DNA of 64,000 bases from an uncultured Flavobacterium sp. (GTDB lineage: Bacteria > Bacteroidota > Bacteroidia > Flavobacteriales > Flavobacteriaceae), in NCBI GenBank assembly GCA_937773775.1, contig CALJVL010000006.1, positions 124,001 through 188,000 of the forward strand, in the 5' to 3' direction. Below the pieces are notes generated by a model. It saw only the letters and a program-made list of their open reading frames with translations, was not told the origin of the DNA and searched no databases. Made by a program: the position numbers and the translations under genes. This document shows positions 44,752-53,706 of the stretch, one piece after another; position 1 is the first letter of the stretch; each line of letters opens with the position of its first letter.

Positions 44752-45331
44752 CTATTTAGTTGTTTAATTCGGGGTATTCATAATAATATTTCCTCAATAA
44801 ACAACCTTAAGATTTGGGCTTAAATCAGATGCTGTTATTAAAAGAGCGTTTAAATTAGTGAGCTGAACTTGTCTCAACACGATGAAACTCTTTTTCCGAT
44901 TGAGTGTGCTGATTAAAACACTTACCTATACATTTGTGTTTCTGATTTGTTCGATTGTTTTAAATTTTTTGTGTTGAAAAATATAGCCGAGCTACAAGTA
45001 ACAAGGTAATAGAAAGAGCGTCTTTTACTAAATAGAGCCAACAGATAAATTAAATATTTTATGGAATAAATTAGACTTCTCGACACTTTACAAGGGTTTT
45101 TGTCATGTTGCCTTTGAATCAATCAAACTGCTCCCGCAAATTGTTATTGTAGTTAACAATTGTCAAGTTTATCTTTTACTAAAAAAATGTAATTTTTATA
45201 AATAAAAAGGGCTAAGTGGAAATGGGGTCGAGGAGTTTTATTCCTAAAACGCCTAAGAATATTAAATAATTCTCTACCACCCCCTTCGGTCTTATATATT
45301 TCCTTAATTTTGCCGAAATGTTTTAAAAATC
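44752..45331. other. Intergenic region of 580 bases, only a promoter seen
   Basis: AT-rich. No reliable gene was found; a 66-residue minus-strand frame (44922-45122) has no coding character. The trmB promoter box lies at its right end. Confidence 0.5.
45305..45312 (+). promoter_or_regulatory. -7 box of trmB
   Basis: TAATTTTG (TAnnTTTG), 19 bases before the GTG start at 45332. Confidence 0.5.
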
Positions 45332-46009
45332 GTGGGAAGCAAAAATAAGTTAAAAAGATTCATGGAAAACGAAACGTTCAGTAACGTTTTTCAACCAACA
45401 AGAGAAGAAGTAGTTGCGGATTTGTTTCCTTTAAGAGGCAAGTGGAATTCTGATTTCTTTAAAAATGAGAATCCGTTAGTATTGGAATTAGGCTGTGGTA
45501 AAGGCGAATATTCTGTAGGTTTGGCTCAAAAATACTCTAATAAAAATTTTGTAGGTATTGATATCAAAGGAGCTCGTTTTTGGCGTGGGGCTAAAACAGC
45601 TGTTGATGAAGGATTGAATAATGTGGCTTTCATTCGAACTCAAATCGAATTGATAAATCATGTTTTTGCCGAAAATGAAGTCGATGAGATATGGATTACT
45701 TTCCCAGATCCGCAAATAAAATACAAGAGAACGAAGCACCGTATGACTAATTCGGAGTTCTTGCAATTGTATAAAAAAGTATTGAAGAAAGACGGTGTTG
45801 TTAACCTTAAAACCGATAGTGAATTTATGCATGGCTATACATTAGGTTTGCTGCACGGTGAAGGGCATGAAGTGCTGTACGCCAATCATAATGTCTACGT
45901 GAACGAGGGAAGTCCAGAGGAAGTGACTGCCTTTCAGACTTTTTATGAAAAACAATATTTGGAAGTTAATAAGGCAATTACGTATATTCGGTTTAAAATT
46001 AAAGAATAA
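45332..46009 (+). CDS. trmB: tRNA (guanine-46-N7)-methyltransferase
   Basis: A 225-residue SAM-dependent methyltransferase. The SAM loop is VLELGCGKGEY near residue 52. FPDPQIKYKRTKHR, the TrmB signature for tRNA binding, lies near residue 127. It makes m7G46 in the variable loop of tRNAs. The start is GTG; the N-terminus GSKNKLKRF is characteristic of flavobacterial TrmB, so the GTG is preferred over later codons. A LysE-type gene follows after 53 bases. Confidence 0.95.
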   Translation: MGSKNKLKRFMENETFSNVFQPTREEVVADLFPLRGKWNSDFFKNENPLVLELGCGKGEYSVGLAQKYSNKNFVGIDIKGARFWRGAKTAVDEGLNNVAFIRTQIELINHVFAENEVDEIWITFPDPQIKYKRTKHRMTNSEFLQLYKKVLKKDGVVNLKTDSEFMHGYTLGLLHGEGHEVLYANHNVYVNEGSPEEVTAFQTFYEKQYLEVNKAITYIRFKIKE

Positions 46010-46062
46010 TAGTACGTTTATATCTGGAACAGTTGCCAATATAAATGTTTGAACCTAGCTAA

Positions 46063-46701
46063 ATGAATTTAATCTTACCTTATTTTTTAGGCTTCATCAC
46101 TGCGGTCATAGGAATTAGTCCGCCGGGATTAATCAATATGACGGCAGCCAAAGTGAATCTCAAAGAAGGAAAAAGAAATGCATTTTGGTTTGTACTTGGT
46201 GCGGTAATTATTATTTTTTTCCAAGCTTATTTGGCTATTTTATTCGCTCAAGTTATAGATATTCGGCCTGATATAATCATATTATTGCGTGAAGTTGGAT
46301 TTGGTATATTTGGAGCGTTGACCGTGTATTTTTTAGTGTTAGCAAAAGCCCCCAAAATCAAGAAAGCCAAAATTAAAAAGAGGAGCCAAAAGAAACGTTT
46401 TTTTTTAGGTATGTTGCTTTCGGCTCTCAATTTTTTCCCCATACCATATTATGTTTTCGTGAGTATTACGCTATCGTCCTATGATCTTTTTTCCTTTGAC
46501 ATAGGATCAATTTTTATTTTTGTCAGTGGTGTTGTATTGGGATCCGCCCTCGTCTTTTACTTTTATGTTACATTCTTTCAGAGAATAGAGAGCAAGGCCG
46601 ATTATTTGTTGAGAAACATGAATACCATTATCGGTAGTATCACCGGTTTAGTTGCAGTTGGGACTTTATTCAATATCGTTAGCTATTATCTAAGCAAGTA
46701 A
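46063..46701 (+). CDS. LysE-family exporter
   Basis: A 212-residue inner-membrane protein with six hydrophobic segments and the family start ITAVIGISPPGLINMTA (residues 12-28; G-x-x-P-G-P in many members). A basic loop (KAPKIKKAKIKKRSQKKR) lies after the third helix. LysE/RhtB proteins export amino acids or small metabolites. The substrate is not predictable. It lies between trmB and the alkyltransferase-like gene on the same strand. Confidence 0.88.
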   Translation: MNLILPYFLGFITAVIGISPPGLINMTAAKVNLKEGKRNAFWFVLGAVIIIFFQAYLAILFAQVIDIRPDIIILLREVGFGIFGALTVYFLVLAKAPKIKKAKIKKRSQKKRFFLGMLLSALNFFPIPYYVFVSITLSSYDLFSFDIGSIFIFVSGVVLGSALVFYFYVTFFQRIESKADYLLRNMNTIIGSITGLVAVGTLFNIVSYYLSK

Positions 46702-46745
46702 GCGCTCAAATTATCTGGCTGGCCCTTCATAAATTAGTTAAATCC

Positions 46746-47075
46746 ATGTCGAACGACAATTTTTTCGAAAGAGTATATATTATCGCTAAGCAAATTCCCT
46801 ACGGGAAGGTCACTTCCTATGGCGCTATCGCTAAGGCGCTTGGGACTGCCCGCTCTGCAAGGATGGTTGGCTGGGCAATGAATGCATCGCATGCTAAGGA
46901 CGATATTCCCGCACATCGTGTCGTGAACAGGAATGGCTTACTGACGGGGAAATTCCATTTTGACGGTACTAGTCTCATGCAGCAACTGCTAGAAAGCGAG
47001 GGTATTTTGGTAGTTGACAATCAAATCGTTGATTTCGAAAAGCACTTTTGGACTCCAGATGTAATGGAATATTAA
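46746..47075 (+). CDS. atl: Alkyltransferase-like protein (MGMT family without active cysteine)
   Basis: A 109-residue protein with the DNA-binding part of O6-alkylguanine transferases (GKVTSYGAIAKALGTARSARMVGWAM, arginine finger R36 region) but with PAHRV in place of the reactive PCHRV. This is the hallmark of ATL proteins, which recognise O6-alkylguanine and recruit nucleotide excision repair instead of removing the lesion. It lies 44 bases after the LysE gene. Confidence 0.92.
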   Translation: MSNDNFFERVYIIAKQIPYGKVTSYGAIAKALGTARSARMVGWAMNASHAKDDIPAHRVVNRNGLLTGKFHFDGTSLMQQLLESEGILVVDNQIVDFEKHFWTPDVMEY

Positions 47076-47303
47076 GAATAATCAGGATACAATTGCTGCT
47101 CCGAAATATTAGGCTTCGTCCATTTGCAGGGGTTAAATAGCGGACTAATCGCTACCTATAATTCCTGCTGATTTTCGCATCGATAAATGGAATACAAAAA
47201 GGACTGTTATAAGAACTTAATCTGTTATCTTTACAATCTGAAATGAGTTTAAATAAACATAACGTTTCGTCTATAAAAATCAATTGAAAATAGTGAACTT
47301 ATA

Positions 47304-48434
47304 ATGAAATTAGAGAGAAAAGACATTCTTAAAGCTTTAGAGACAATTACTATAGCGGGAGAAGGAAAGAATATGGTAGAGAGTGGAGCGATAGCAAACG
47401 TCGTCACTTTTGGAGATGAGGTAGTGGTCGATTTAGTTTTGCATACACCAGCAATGCATATCAAAAAACGTGCGGAGGATGATATCAAAAAAGCCATTCT
47501 AGAAATAGTGTCTCCAGATGCTAAAATAAAAATCAACAGTAAAGTGGAAATTGCTGACAAACCTGAAGTTAAGGGTAAAGCGATTCCAGGAATAAAAAAC
47601 ATAATTGGAGTTGCCTCGGGTAAAGGTGGAGTAGGGAAGTCTACTGTTACTGCTAACCTTGCGGTAACTCTAGCTAAGATGGGTTTTTCAGTAGGAATAC
47701 TTGATGCAGATATTTACGGACCATCGATGCCAATTATGTTTGATGTGGAGGGAGAGAAACCGGTTTCGGTTTCAGTTGATGGTAAGTCAAAAATGAAACC
47801 AGTTGAAAGTTACGAAGTTAAAATACTCTCTATTGGATTTTTTACAGCGCCAAGTCAGGCCGTAATCTGGAGAGGACCAATGGCCTCGAAAGCATTGAAT
47901 CAAATGATATTTGACGCTGATTGGGGAGAGCTGGATTTTTTGCTAGTTGATTTACCACCAGGAACTGGAGATGTTCACCTTTCTATAGTACAATCTTTGC
48001 CAATTACCGGTGTCGTAATCGTAAGCACACCTCAAGCTGTGGCTTTAGCAGATGCTAAAAAAGGAGTTTCGATGTTTATGTCTGAGGCTATCAATGTGCC
48101 TGTTCTCGGAATTATTGAAAACATGGCTTATTTTACACCAGAAGAATTACCTGAAAACAAATACTATATTTTTGGAAAAGAAGGTGCTAAAGATCTAGCT
48201 GAAGATTTAAACGTTCCATTCTTAGGAGAAATTCCAATTGTACAATCGATTCGTGAGGCTGGAGATTATGGTCGTCCTGCAGCAATGCAAACGGCATCAC
48301 CAATCGAGCATATTTTTGATGAGGTAACTAGAAATGTTGTTCAAGAAGTAGTAAACAGAAATGAAAGTTTACCCGCTACTGAGGCTGTTAAAATTACTAC
48401 GATGGCAGGTTGTTCAGCGGTAAAAAAAAAATAA
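47304..48434 (+). CDS. Mrp/ApbC-type Fe-S cluster carrier ATPase
   Basis: A 376-residue protein. An N-terminal MIP18/DUF59 domain (residues 1-95) precedes the P-loop ATPase. The deviant Walker A ASGKGGVGKST is near residues 107-117. GDVHLSIVQ and the ending TTMAGCSAVKKK are also visible. The typical C-x-x-C of many Mrp proteins is not obvious in the ATPase part. It binds and transfers [4Fe-4S] clusters. It heads a group with a NifU-like protein (54 bases later) and ferredoxin. Confidence 0.94.
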   Translation: MKLERKDILKALETITIAGEGKNMVESGAIANVVTFGDEVVVDLVLHTPAMHIKKRAEDDIKKAILEIVSPDAKIKINSKVEIADKPEVKGKAIPGIKNIIGVASGKGGVGKSTVTANLAVTLAKMGFSVGILDADIYGPSMPIMFDVEGEKPVSVSVDGKSKMKPVESYEVKILSIGFFTAPSQAVIWRGPMASKALNQMIFDADWGELDFLLVDLPPGTGDVHLSIVQSLPITGVVIVSTPQAVALADAKKGVSMFMSEAINVPVLGIIENMAYFTPEELPENKYYIFGKEGAKDLAEDLNVPFLGEIPIVQSIREAGDYGRPAAMQTASPIEHIFDEVTRNVVQEVVNRNESLPATEAVKITTMAGCSAVKKK

Positions 48435-48488
48435 TATAAGATTATTACTTTAGTTTTCTAAAGTTTTAAATCTTTCAAACAGAATAAA

Positions 48489-48728
48489 ATGACAACAGAT
48501 GAATTAATGATTGAAGTTCAAAAAGCGCTGGAAGAAATTAGGCCTTTTTTGAATTCTGACGGCGGTGACATTTCGCTAGTTTCCATTGAGGAAGGCAAAC
48601 ATGTCAAAGTACGACTTGAAGGAGCGTGCACCAGCTGTAGTGTCAACCAAATGACACTAAGAGCAGGAGTGGAGACCACTATCAAAAGGTTTGCGCCACA
48701 AATTGAAACTGTTGTAAATATTCTTTAA
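48489..48728 (+). CDS. NifU C-terminal domain protein (Fe-S scaffold)
   Basis: A 79-residue single NifU domain with the cluster-binding CTSCSVNQMTLRAGVE (C48-x-x-C51) and the family start VQKALEEIRPFLNSDGGD. NfuA-type proteins carry a [4Fe-4S] cluster as a dimer and deliver it to client enzymes. Its place between Mrp and ferredoxin supports a role in Fe-S assembly. A long hairpin follows the stop. Confidence 0.95.
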   Translation: MTTDELMIEVQKALEEIRPFLNSDGGDISLVSIEEGKHVKVRLEGACTSCSVNQMTLRAGVETTIKRFAPQIETVVNIL

Positions 48729-48746
48729 GTGTATATGGGGGCGTTT

Positions 48747-48808
48747 CCGCTTTTAGAAAAAAAGACTGTCTAAGCTTTTCGTAAGACCCGTTTTTTTTCT
48801 AAAAGCGG
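48747..48808 (+). repeat. Long hairpin between the NifU-like and ferredoxin genes
   Basis: CCGCTTTTAGAAAAAAA (48747-48763) pairs perfectly over 17 bases with TTTTTTTCTAAAAGCGG (48792-48808), and the loop has further pairing potential. The flanks GGGGGCGTTTCCGC and GCGGTCGGGCTATTCG resemble a repeat I recall from other Flavobacterium intergenic regions. It could reduce expression of the ferredoxin gene or mark a 3' end. Confidence 0.6.
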
Positions 48809-48898
48809 TCGGGCTATTCGTTGTTCTGCGATAGCTGGCTTTTATCCCTAACTCAAAACTAGAGACTCAATTAACCAACCAATTCCAATATTTAACAA

Positions 48899-49216
48899 AT
48901 GGATGTATTAATAAAGATTAAAGATAGAGAAGGAGTAGTTCATGATTTGCAAGCGCCAACAGACATGGCTATGAATATCATGGAATTGTGTAAAGCGTAC
49001 GAGCTTCCTGTTGAAGGAACTTGTGGTGGAATGGCAATGTGTGCTTCTTGTCAATGCTATGTCCTTAACGATGTTGTTTTGCCTGAAATGGGAGATGATG
49101 AAGAGGCAATGCTCTCAGAGGCATTCTACGTAAAGACTAACAGTCGGTTGGGCTGTCAAATCCCAATCACCGTAAGCTTAGAAGGTTTAGAACTGGAGTT
49201 GGCTCCGGAAAATTAA
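48899..49216 (+). CDS. [2Fe-2S] ferredoxin
   Basis: A 105-residue ferredoxin of the adrenodoxin/ISC type. Cluster ligands are visible in G-T-C-G-G-M-A-M-C-A-S-C (C41, C47, C50) and a fourth C in LGCQIPI near residue 87. It transfers electrons, probably for Fe-S cluster assembly, given its neighbours Mrp and the NifU-like protein. A strong terminator follows. Confidence 0.94.
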   Translation: MDVLIKIKDREGVVHDLQAPTDMAMNIMELCKAYELPVEGTCGGMAMCASCQCYVLNDVVLPEMGDDEEAMLSEAFYVKTNSRLGCQIPITVSLEGLELELAPEN

Positions 49217-49217
49217 T

Positions 49218-49247
49218 AAAAAAGTCCCGATATTTCGGGACTTTTTT
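49218..49247 (+). terminator. Intrinsic terminator after ferredoxin
   Basis: AAAAAAGTCCCGA (49218-49230) pairs with TCGGGACTTTTTT (49235-49247) around TATT. Confidence 0.88.
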
Positions 49248-49441
49248 ATTTGTCTAAAATCTTGGCAGCTAAGGCATATTTACTCCAAAAATAATAATTT
49301 AGCTATTTCTGATTGGTAAAATTCGTATATAATAACAGTTTAGTACTCGTAAATAACTATTTCGTCAAAGGATATAAACTTTATGTTGTACTTTCCGCGA
49401 AAGTAATTTGTGAAAGAAAGACTAATAAGTTATAATTCGTT

Positions 49442-50224
49442 TTACGCCATGGCTAATTTTGCAGTAAGACTTTCTTCGATTGCGTCCCATAATCCGATGC
49501 GTTTGTCTAAAGCCATTTTAGCTATTTCTTCAACTTCTGCCCATTTCTGAGCATCCGTTCCGCAAAGTTCGTTTATCATTTGCATAGCCATAGGACCGTG
49601 GGTGTCAGAATCTAGTTCGATGTGTCTTTCAAAATAATAAATCAATTTGCTTAGGTCGGTGTCGGGAAAGTTTTCTTGAAAATTTTTCAAGATAGCCGTA
49701 AACATATCTGGAATTAAATCTTCTCTTCCGAAGGTAAAAGCGGCTGCTATTTCATGTGGCTTTCCTTCTTCAATTACTCTAAAGGTAAAGTCAAGAAACG
49801 ATTTTACATTAGGGTGTAAGGGGCTTGTTTTTATGGCAACAAAAATATTTTGTAACGAATTTACTTCCGCCAAAAAGCTATCAATCTCTGAGGTGTTTGC
49901 TCCGCAATCATGCATTGCTTCAATATACATTTCGTAGTGGCTTTGTCTACGCCCGTCAATTGAAAGGTCTGATTCTTCCGCAACTACGATTTCATTGATT
50001 AAATATCGGGTTTCGGGGTTTTTGGTAGCGAACCAAGGTGTAGTAGTGCAGGTTAATTTTGATTGTAAAGCCTTCAATAGTGACATGAAATCCCATACTG
50101 CGAAAACGTGGTTTTCAAGGAAACACTTTAAATCTTCAATCGTTTTGACCTTTTTGTAAAGCGGGTGTTGTAACAAGATGTTTTTTTGTGGTTCAATTGT
50201 CTTGTTAATTTGCTGAATATTCAT
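49442..50224 (-). CDS. DUF3050 protein (heme-oxygenase-like fold)
   Basis: A 260-residue, mainly helical protein. It matches DUF3050 in the pattern H-P-L-Y-x-x-V-x-x-x-E-D-L-x-x-F-L-E-x-H-V-F-A-V-W-D-F-M near residue 20-50, and in HIELDSDTHGPMA near residue 210. The conserved H and E residues suit a di-metal or heme-oxygenase-like site. Function is unknown. It lies downstream of the acyl-CoA dehydrogenase with a hairpin in between, so expression is probably separate. Confidence 0.85.
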   Translation of the reverse strand: MNIQQINKTIEPQKNILLQHPLYKKVKTIEDLKCFLENHVFAVWDFMSLLKALQSKLTCTTTPWFATKNPETRYLINEIVVAEESDLSIDGRRQSHYEMYIEAMHDCGANTSEIDSFLAEVNSLQNIFVAIKTSPLHPNVKSFLDFTFRVIEEGKPHEIAAAFTFGREDLIPDMFTAILKNFQENFPDTDLSKLIYYFERHIELDSDTHGPMAMQMINELCGTDAQKWAEVEEIAKMALDKRIGLWDAIEESLTAKLAMA

Positions 50225-50250
50225 AGATCGTATTTTTGGTATAAAGATAG

Positions 50251-50278
50251 AAAAGCTTCTTGTTTCTAAGAAGCTTTT
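50251..50278 (-). terminator. Hairpin between acyl-CoA dehydrogenase and DUF3050 genes
   Basis: AAAAGCTTCTT (50251-50261) pairs with AAGAAGCTTTT (50268-50278). On the minus strand it lies 38 bases after the dehydrogenase stop and ends in T4. Confidence 0.65.
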
Positions 50279-50315
50279 ACTATCGATTTTTTAAATACTA
50301 CAATAGTTTTTTTTT

Positions 50316-51494
50316 CTACTTAAAAGCAGGAATTCCCGTGATGTCCATGCCCGTTATTAGCAAGTGGATGTCGTGCGTTCCTTCATATGTTATTACGGAT
50401 TCTAGATTCATCATGTGTCGCATAATGGAATATTCTCCTGTTATTCCCATTGCACCTAACATTTGTCTTGCTTCACGGGCGATATGAACGGCCATATCTA
50501 CATTATTTCTTTTGGCCATAGAGATTTGAGCGGTAGTCGCCTTTCCCTCATTTCTCAAAACACCGAGTCTCCAAGTTAGCAATTGTGCTTTGGTAATTTC
50601 GGTAATCATTTCGGCTAGTTTCTTTTGTTGTAATTGTGTTCCTGCAATAGGCTTATCAAACTGAATTCTTTCTTTTGCATAACGCAATGCAGTGTCGTAA
50701 CAGTCCATAGCAGCGCCTATGGCACCCCAAGCAATACCGTAACGAGCAGAATCTAAACAACCTAGTGGCGCTCCTAAACCTGATTTGTTTGGTAACAAGT
50801 TTTCTTTAGGTACTTTGACATTGTCAAAAATCAACTCTCCTGTCGAAGAAGCTCTAAGTGACCATTTGTTATGCGTTTCCGGAGTAGAAAAACCTTCCAT
50901 TCCACGTTCTACAATAAGTCCGTGAATTCTTCCTGTTTCATCTTTTGCCCAAACAATAGCAATATCGGCAAAAGGGGCATTGGAAATCCACATTTTAGCG
51001 CCATTCAATAAATAATGGTCTCCCATGTCTTTAAAGTTAGTGATCATGCTGCCTGGGTCTGAGCCATAGTTAGGCTCGGTCAAACCAAAACAACCGATAA
51101 ATTCACCAGTAGCTAATTTTGGTAAGTATTTTATTCTTTGCTCTTCATTACCGTATTTCCAAATTGGATACATTACCAAAGAAGATTGTACTGAGGATGT
51201 TGAGCGAACACCTGAGTCACCGCGTTCTATTTCTTGCATGATTAAGCCATATGATATTTGGTCTAGTCCAGCTCCACCATATTCCACAGGAATATAAGGT
51301 CCGAATCCGCCAATTTCTCCCAAACCTTTGATTATTTGTTTTGGAAATTCTGCTTTTTGAGCGTACTCTTCAATAATCGGGGAAACTTCGCGTTTTACCC
51401 ATGCACGGGCAGAATCACGTACTAATTTGTGTTCTTCAGATAATAAATCATCTAATAAATAATAATCTGGCGATTGAAATAAATCTGGTTTCAT
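50316..51494 (-). CDS. Acyl-CoA dehydrogenase, glutaryl-CoA dehydrogenase type
   Basis: A 392-residue flavoenzyme. The FAD/substrate blocks GCFGLTEPNYGSDPGSM (about 133-149) and KMWISNAPFADIAIVWAK, and the C-terminal catalytic glutamate in ITYEGTHDIHLL, match glutaryl-CoA dehydrogenase rather than short-chain enzymes. GcdH oxidises and decarboxylates glutaryl-CoA to crotonyl-CoA in lysine and tryptophan breakdown. It is monocistronic, with a promoter box at 51592-51599 and a hairpin after it. Confidence 0.92.
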   Translation of the reverse strand: MKPDLFQSPDYYLLDDLLSEEHKLVRDSARAWVKREVSPIIEEYAQKAEFPKQIIKGLGEIGGFGPYIPVEYGGAGLDQISYGLIMQEIERGDSGVRSTSSVQSSLVMYPIWKYGNEEQRIKYLPKLATGEFIGCFGLTEPNYGSDPGSMITNFKDMGDHYLLNGAKMWISNAPFADIAIVWAKDETGRIHGLIVERGMEGFSTPETHNKWSLRASSTGELIFDNVKVPKENLLPNKSGLGAPLGCLDSARYGIAWGAIGAAMDCYDTALRYAKERIQFDKPIAGTQLQQKKLAEMITEITKAQLLTWRLGVLRNEGKATTAQISMAKRNNVDMAVHIAREARQMLGAMGITGEYSIMRHMMNLESVITYEGTHDIHLLITGMDITGIPAFK

Positions 51495-51591
51495 ATTGAG
51501 CTTTTTTTATAGTGTTAGGAAGCTGCTAACTTGTGCTAATAAATTCAGCATAAAATTAAAGCAATTTTCACGATTGGTTGTTTGTAAAGTA

Positions 51592-51599
51592 CAAATTTA
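51592..51599 (-). promoter_or_regulatory. -7 box of the acyl-CoA dehydrogenase gene
   Basis: TAAATTTG on the minus strand (TAnnTTTG), about 98 bases before the ATG. Confidence 0.45.
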
Positions 51600-51782
51600 C
51601 ATAAAGAAATATAACAATACCATCAACAATTGTTATATTTTATAATAAATATGCCAAAACTGTCGTTTATTTCGAAGCCTAGTTGTGTAAACGGTATTAC
51701 GTGGAGACTTAGAAAGTTATGCGAGATGAATTGGGAAATATTACAGGTTGTACACCTTCATTTAAATGTAGCTTTGAAGGGA

Positions 51783-52496
51783 TTACATTTTCAAGTAGAA
51801 ATCTTTTGTTAATTCTATATATTCTTTTGTATAAATGTGTCTGGCAGTTTCAATTACTAATTCGTCAATAATTAAATCAAGATTTTCATTTCGGCTAAAA
51901 GCCAACAGGCTGCGTATGATTACGGTGGTTGGAGTTCCTTTTACACGAGTGATTTTTATGGGATAAAGCTCTATTTCTTTGGCTAAAGCCACGAAATTAT
52001 CTTCCTCTTTAAAAGGAATAATGACAGCGAATATTCCATTTTCAGAAAGCAATAAATCGGCTGCTTCAATTAAATCTTCAAATGGCATGGCGTCTGCGAA
52101 ACGTGCTAAATTGCGTTGTTCAGTTGCGGATTTAAAATCATCAGTATAAAAAGGAGGATTCGAAACAATCAGGTCGTATTCGTCTTCGGGTTCTTCTATA
52201 AATTCATCTAATCCGGCATGGAAACAAAATAATCGATCACTCCAAGGAGAGTTTTCAAAATTAGCAACCGCTTGTTCGTAGGCTTCCTCGTCAATTTCCA
52301 ATCCGTCAATTTGTTCGGAATTACTACGTTGTGCTAACATCAAGGCTATTATCCCAGTTCCGGTTCCAATATCCAAAATACTACGGGGATTGTTGTCAAT
52401 AGGGGTCCAAGCGCCAAGCAGAACGCCATCGGTGCCGATTTTCATCGCGCAACGGTCCTGTTCTATTGAGAACTGTTTGAATTGAAATTTTGACAT
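51783..52496 (-). CDS. trmN6: tRNA1(Val) adenine-37-N6-methyltransferase
   Basis: A 237-residue SAM-dependent methyltransferase. The SAM loop ILDIGTGTGIIALMLA lies near residues 41-56 and the N6-adenine signature N-P-P-F-Y near residue 113. The N-terminus FQFKQFSIEQDRCAMKIGTDGVLLGAW is diagnostic of the YfiC/TrmN6 group. It methylates A37 of tRNA-Val. It lies 57 bases after rimM on the same strand, extending an RNA-modification and ribosome-maturation group rpsP-rimM-trmN6. Confidence 0.93.
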   Translation of the reverse strand: MSKFQFKQFSIEQDRCAMKIGTDGVLLGAWTPIDNNPRSILDIGTGTGIIALMLAQRSNSEQIDGLEIDEEAYEQAVANFENSPWSDRLFCFHAGLDEFIEEPEDEYDLIVSNPPFYTDDFKSATEQRNLARFADAMPFEDLIEAADLLLSENGIFAVIIPFKEEDNFVALAKEIELYPIKITRVKGTPTTVIIRSLLAFSRNENLDLIIDELVIETARHIYTKEYIELTKDFYLKM

Positions 52497-52553
52497 AGGG
52501 ATTTCAGGTGTTTTTGAAACGGACCACTAAGAAATGAATAGCGCTAACTAATA

Positions 52554-53078
52554 TTAGAGGTACATTTCAATCAAGCCTTCTGGTAAATCCATGATTACTT
52601 TTTTATTTTCACGGTCAATTTTGACAAGAAAATGGTCAATCATGGGTATAAGGATTTCTATATCACCTTTCAGTACTTCAAAAAGAGGTTGGGCAGTGGT
52701 GTCATTGACGGACTGGATTTCTCCAACATAGCCAAGACGTTTGTCTTCAACTTCAAAACCGATTACTTCGTGAAAATAGAATTTGTTACCGCTAAGTTTG
52801 GGCAACATTTTTATTGGAAGATAAAGGTCGTTACCAAGGATGGCACCGGCTTCTTCTTCATTACTTACGTCTTCAAAGCGAATGCGCAGGAAGTCGTTTT
52901 TGTGCAGCGAGCTGCTTTCAATAAAAAAAGGAACCAAGTGTTTGTTGCATTCAACAAACACTGATTCCAAGTTTTCGTATAGCTCTGGTTCGTCCGTGTC
53001 TAAATAGGCAAGGACTTCCCCTTTAAAACTAAATTTTTTGGCGATTTTGCCTAAGTAGAAACAATCTTCTTTATGCAT
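52554..53078 (-). CDS. rimM: 16S rRNA processing protein RimM
   Basis: A 174-residue protein with the N-terminal beta-barrel (YLGKIAKKFSFKGEVLAYLDTD) and C-terminal PRC barrel (GFEVEDKRLGYVGEIQ... PLFEV...LIPMIDHFLVKID). RimM assists maturation of the 30S head and binds S19. It follows rpsP by 14 bases, the classic gene order. In E. coli trmD would follow; here trmN6 does. Confidence 0.96.
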   Translation of the reverse strand: MHKEDCFYLGKIAKKFSFKGEVLAYLDTDEPELYENLESVFVECNKHLVPFFIESSSLHKNDFLRIRFEDVSNEEEAGAILGNDLYLPIKMLPKLSGNKFYFHEVIGFEVEDKRLGYVGEIQSVNDTTAQPLFEVLKGDIEILIPMIDHFLVKIDRENKKVIMDLPEGLIEMYL

Positions 53079-53092
53079 CTTCGCTTCTAAAT

Positions 53093-53656
53093 TTATGCTT
53101 GAGTTTCTTCGTTGTTTTCTTCTGCAGCAGGAGTTTCTTCAGTTGATTCAACTTCAGCAACTTCTTCTTCAACAGCAGGAGCGGCAGCAGCAATAGCGTC
53201 TGCTTCAGCTTGTGCAGCTGCAGCTAAACGTTTCGCGTTGACATCTTGTTCTGCTTTGAAAGCTTTAGCTTTAGCGTCAGCTTGAGTTTTAGTCAAACCT
53301 TCTTTTTTAGCATCAACTGTTCCAGTTTTTGCTTCTAACCAAGTAGCTAATTTTGCATCCGCTTGTTCTTGAGTTAGAGCTCCTTTACGGATACCACCGT
53401 CAAGGTGATGTTTCAATAAAGCACCTTTGTAAGAAAGAATTGCTTTAGCAGTTTCAGTTGGTTGAGCACCATTGTGCAACCATTTAACTGCGCTATCAAG
53501 GTTTAAGTCGATAGTTGCTGGGTTTGTGTTTGGATTGTAAGTACCGATTTTCTCTAAGTATTTACCGTCTCTTTTTGAGCGAGCATCTGCTGCTACAACC
53601 CAGTAAAAAGGTTTTCCTTTTTTACCGTGTCTCTGTAATCTAATTTTTACTGACAT
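53093..53656 (-). CDS. rpsP: 30S ribosomal protein S16 with long acidic tail
   Basis: A 187-residue protein. Residues 1-80 are an ordinary S16 (SVKIRLQRHGKKGKPFYWVVAADARSKRDGKYLEKIGTYNP). The rest is an extension: a Lys/Ala-rich helix (about 100-150) and an Ala/Glu-rich tail ending [15 protein letters not shown]. The normal length is about 80-90 residues. Such tails are common in Bacteroidota S16, and their role is unknown. It heads the rpsP-rimM-trmN6 group and has a good promoter. Confidence 0.96.
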   Translation of the reverse strand: MSVKIRLQRHGKKGKPFYWVVAADARSKRDGKYLEKIGTYNPNTNPATIDLNLDSAVKWLHNGAQPTETAKAILSYKGALLKHHLDGGIRKGALTQEQADAKLATWLEAKTGTVDAKKEGLTKTQADAKAKAFKAEQDVNAKRLAAAAQAEADAIAAAAPAVEEEVAEVESTEETPAAEENNEETQA

Positions 53657-53706
53657 AATCTTTATGATTAAATTTTGAGGTACTCGACCTCTGTTAATTA
53701 AGTTTG

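Noticed and set aside
44922..45122. A 66-residue minus-strand frame in the gap before trmB
   Set aside because: No ribosome site, promoter or recognisable composition; probably chance.
51630..51812. A 60-residue plus-strand frame overlapping the end of trmN6
   Set aside because: It runs into the trmN6 coding region on the other strand and shows no domain or promoter.
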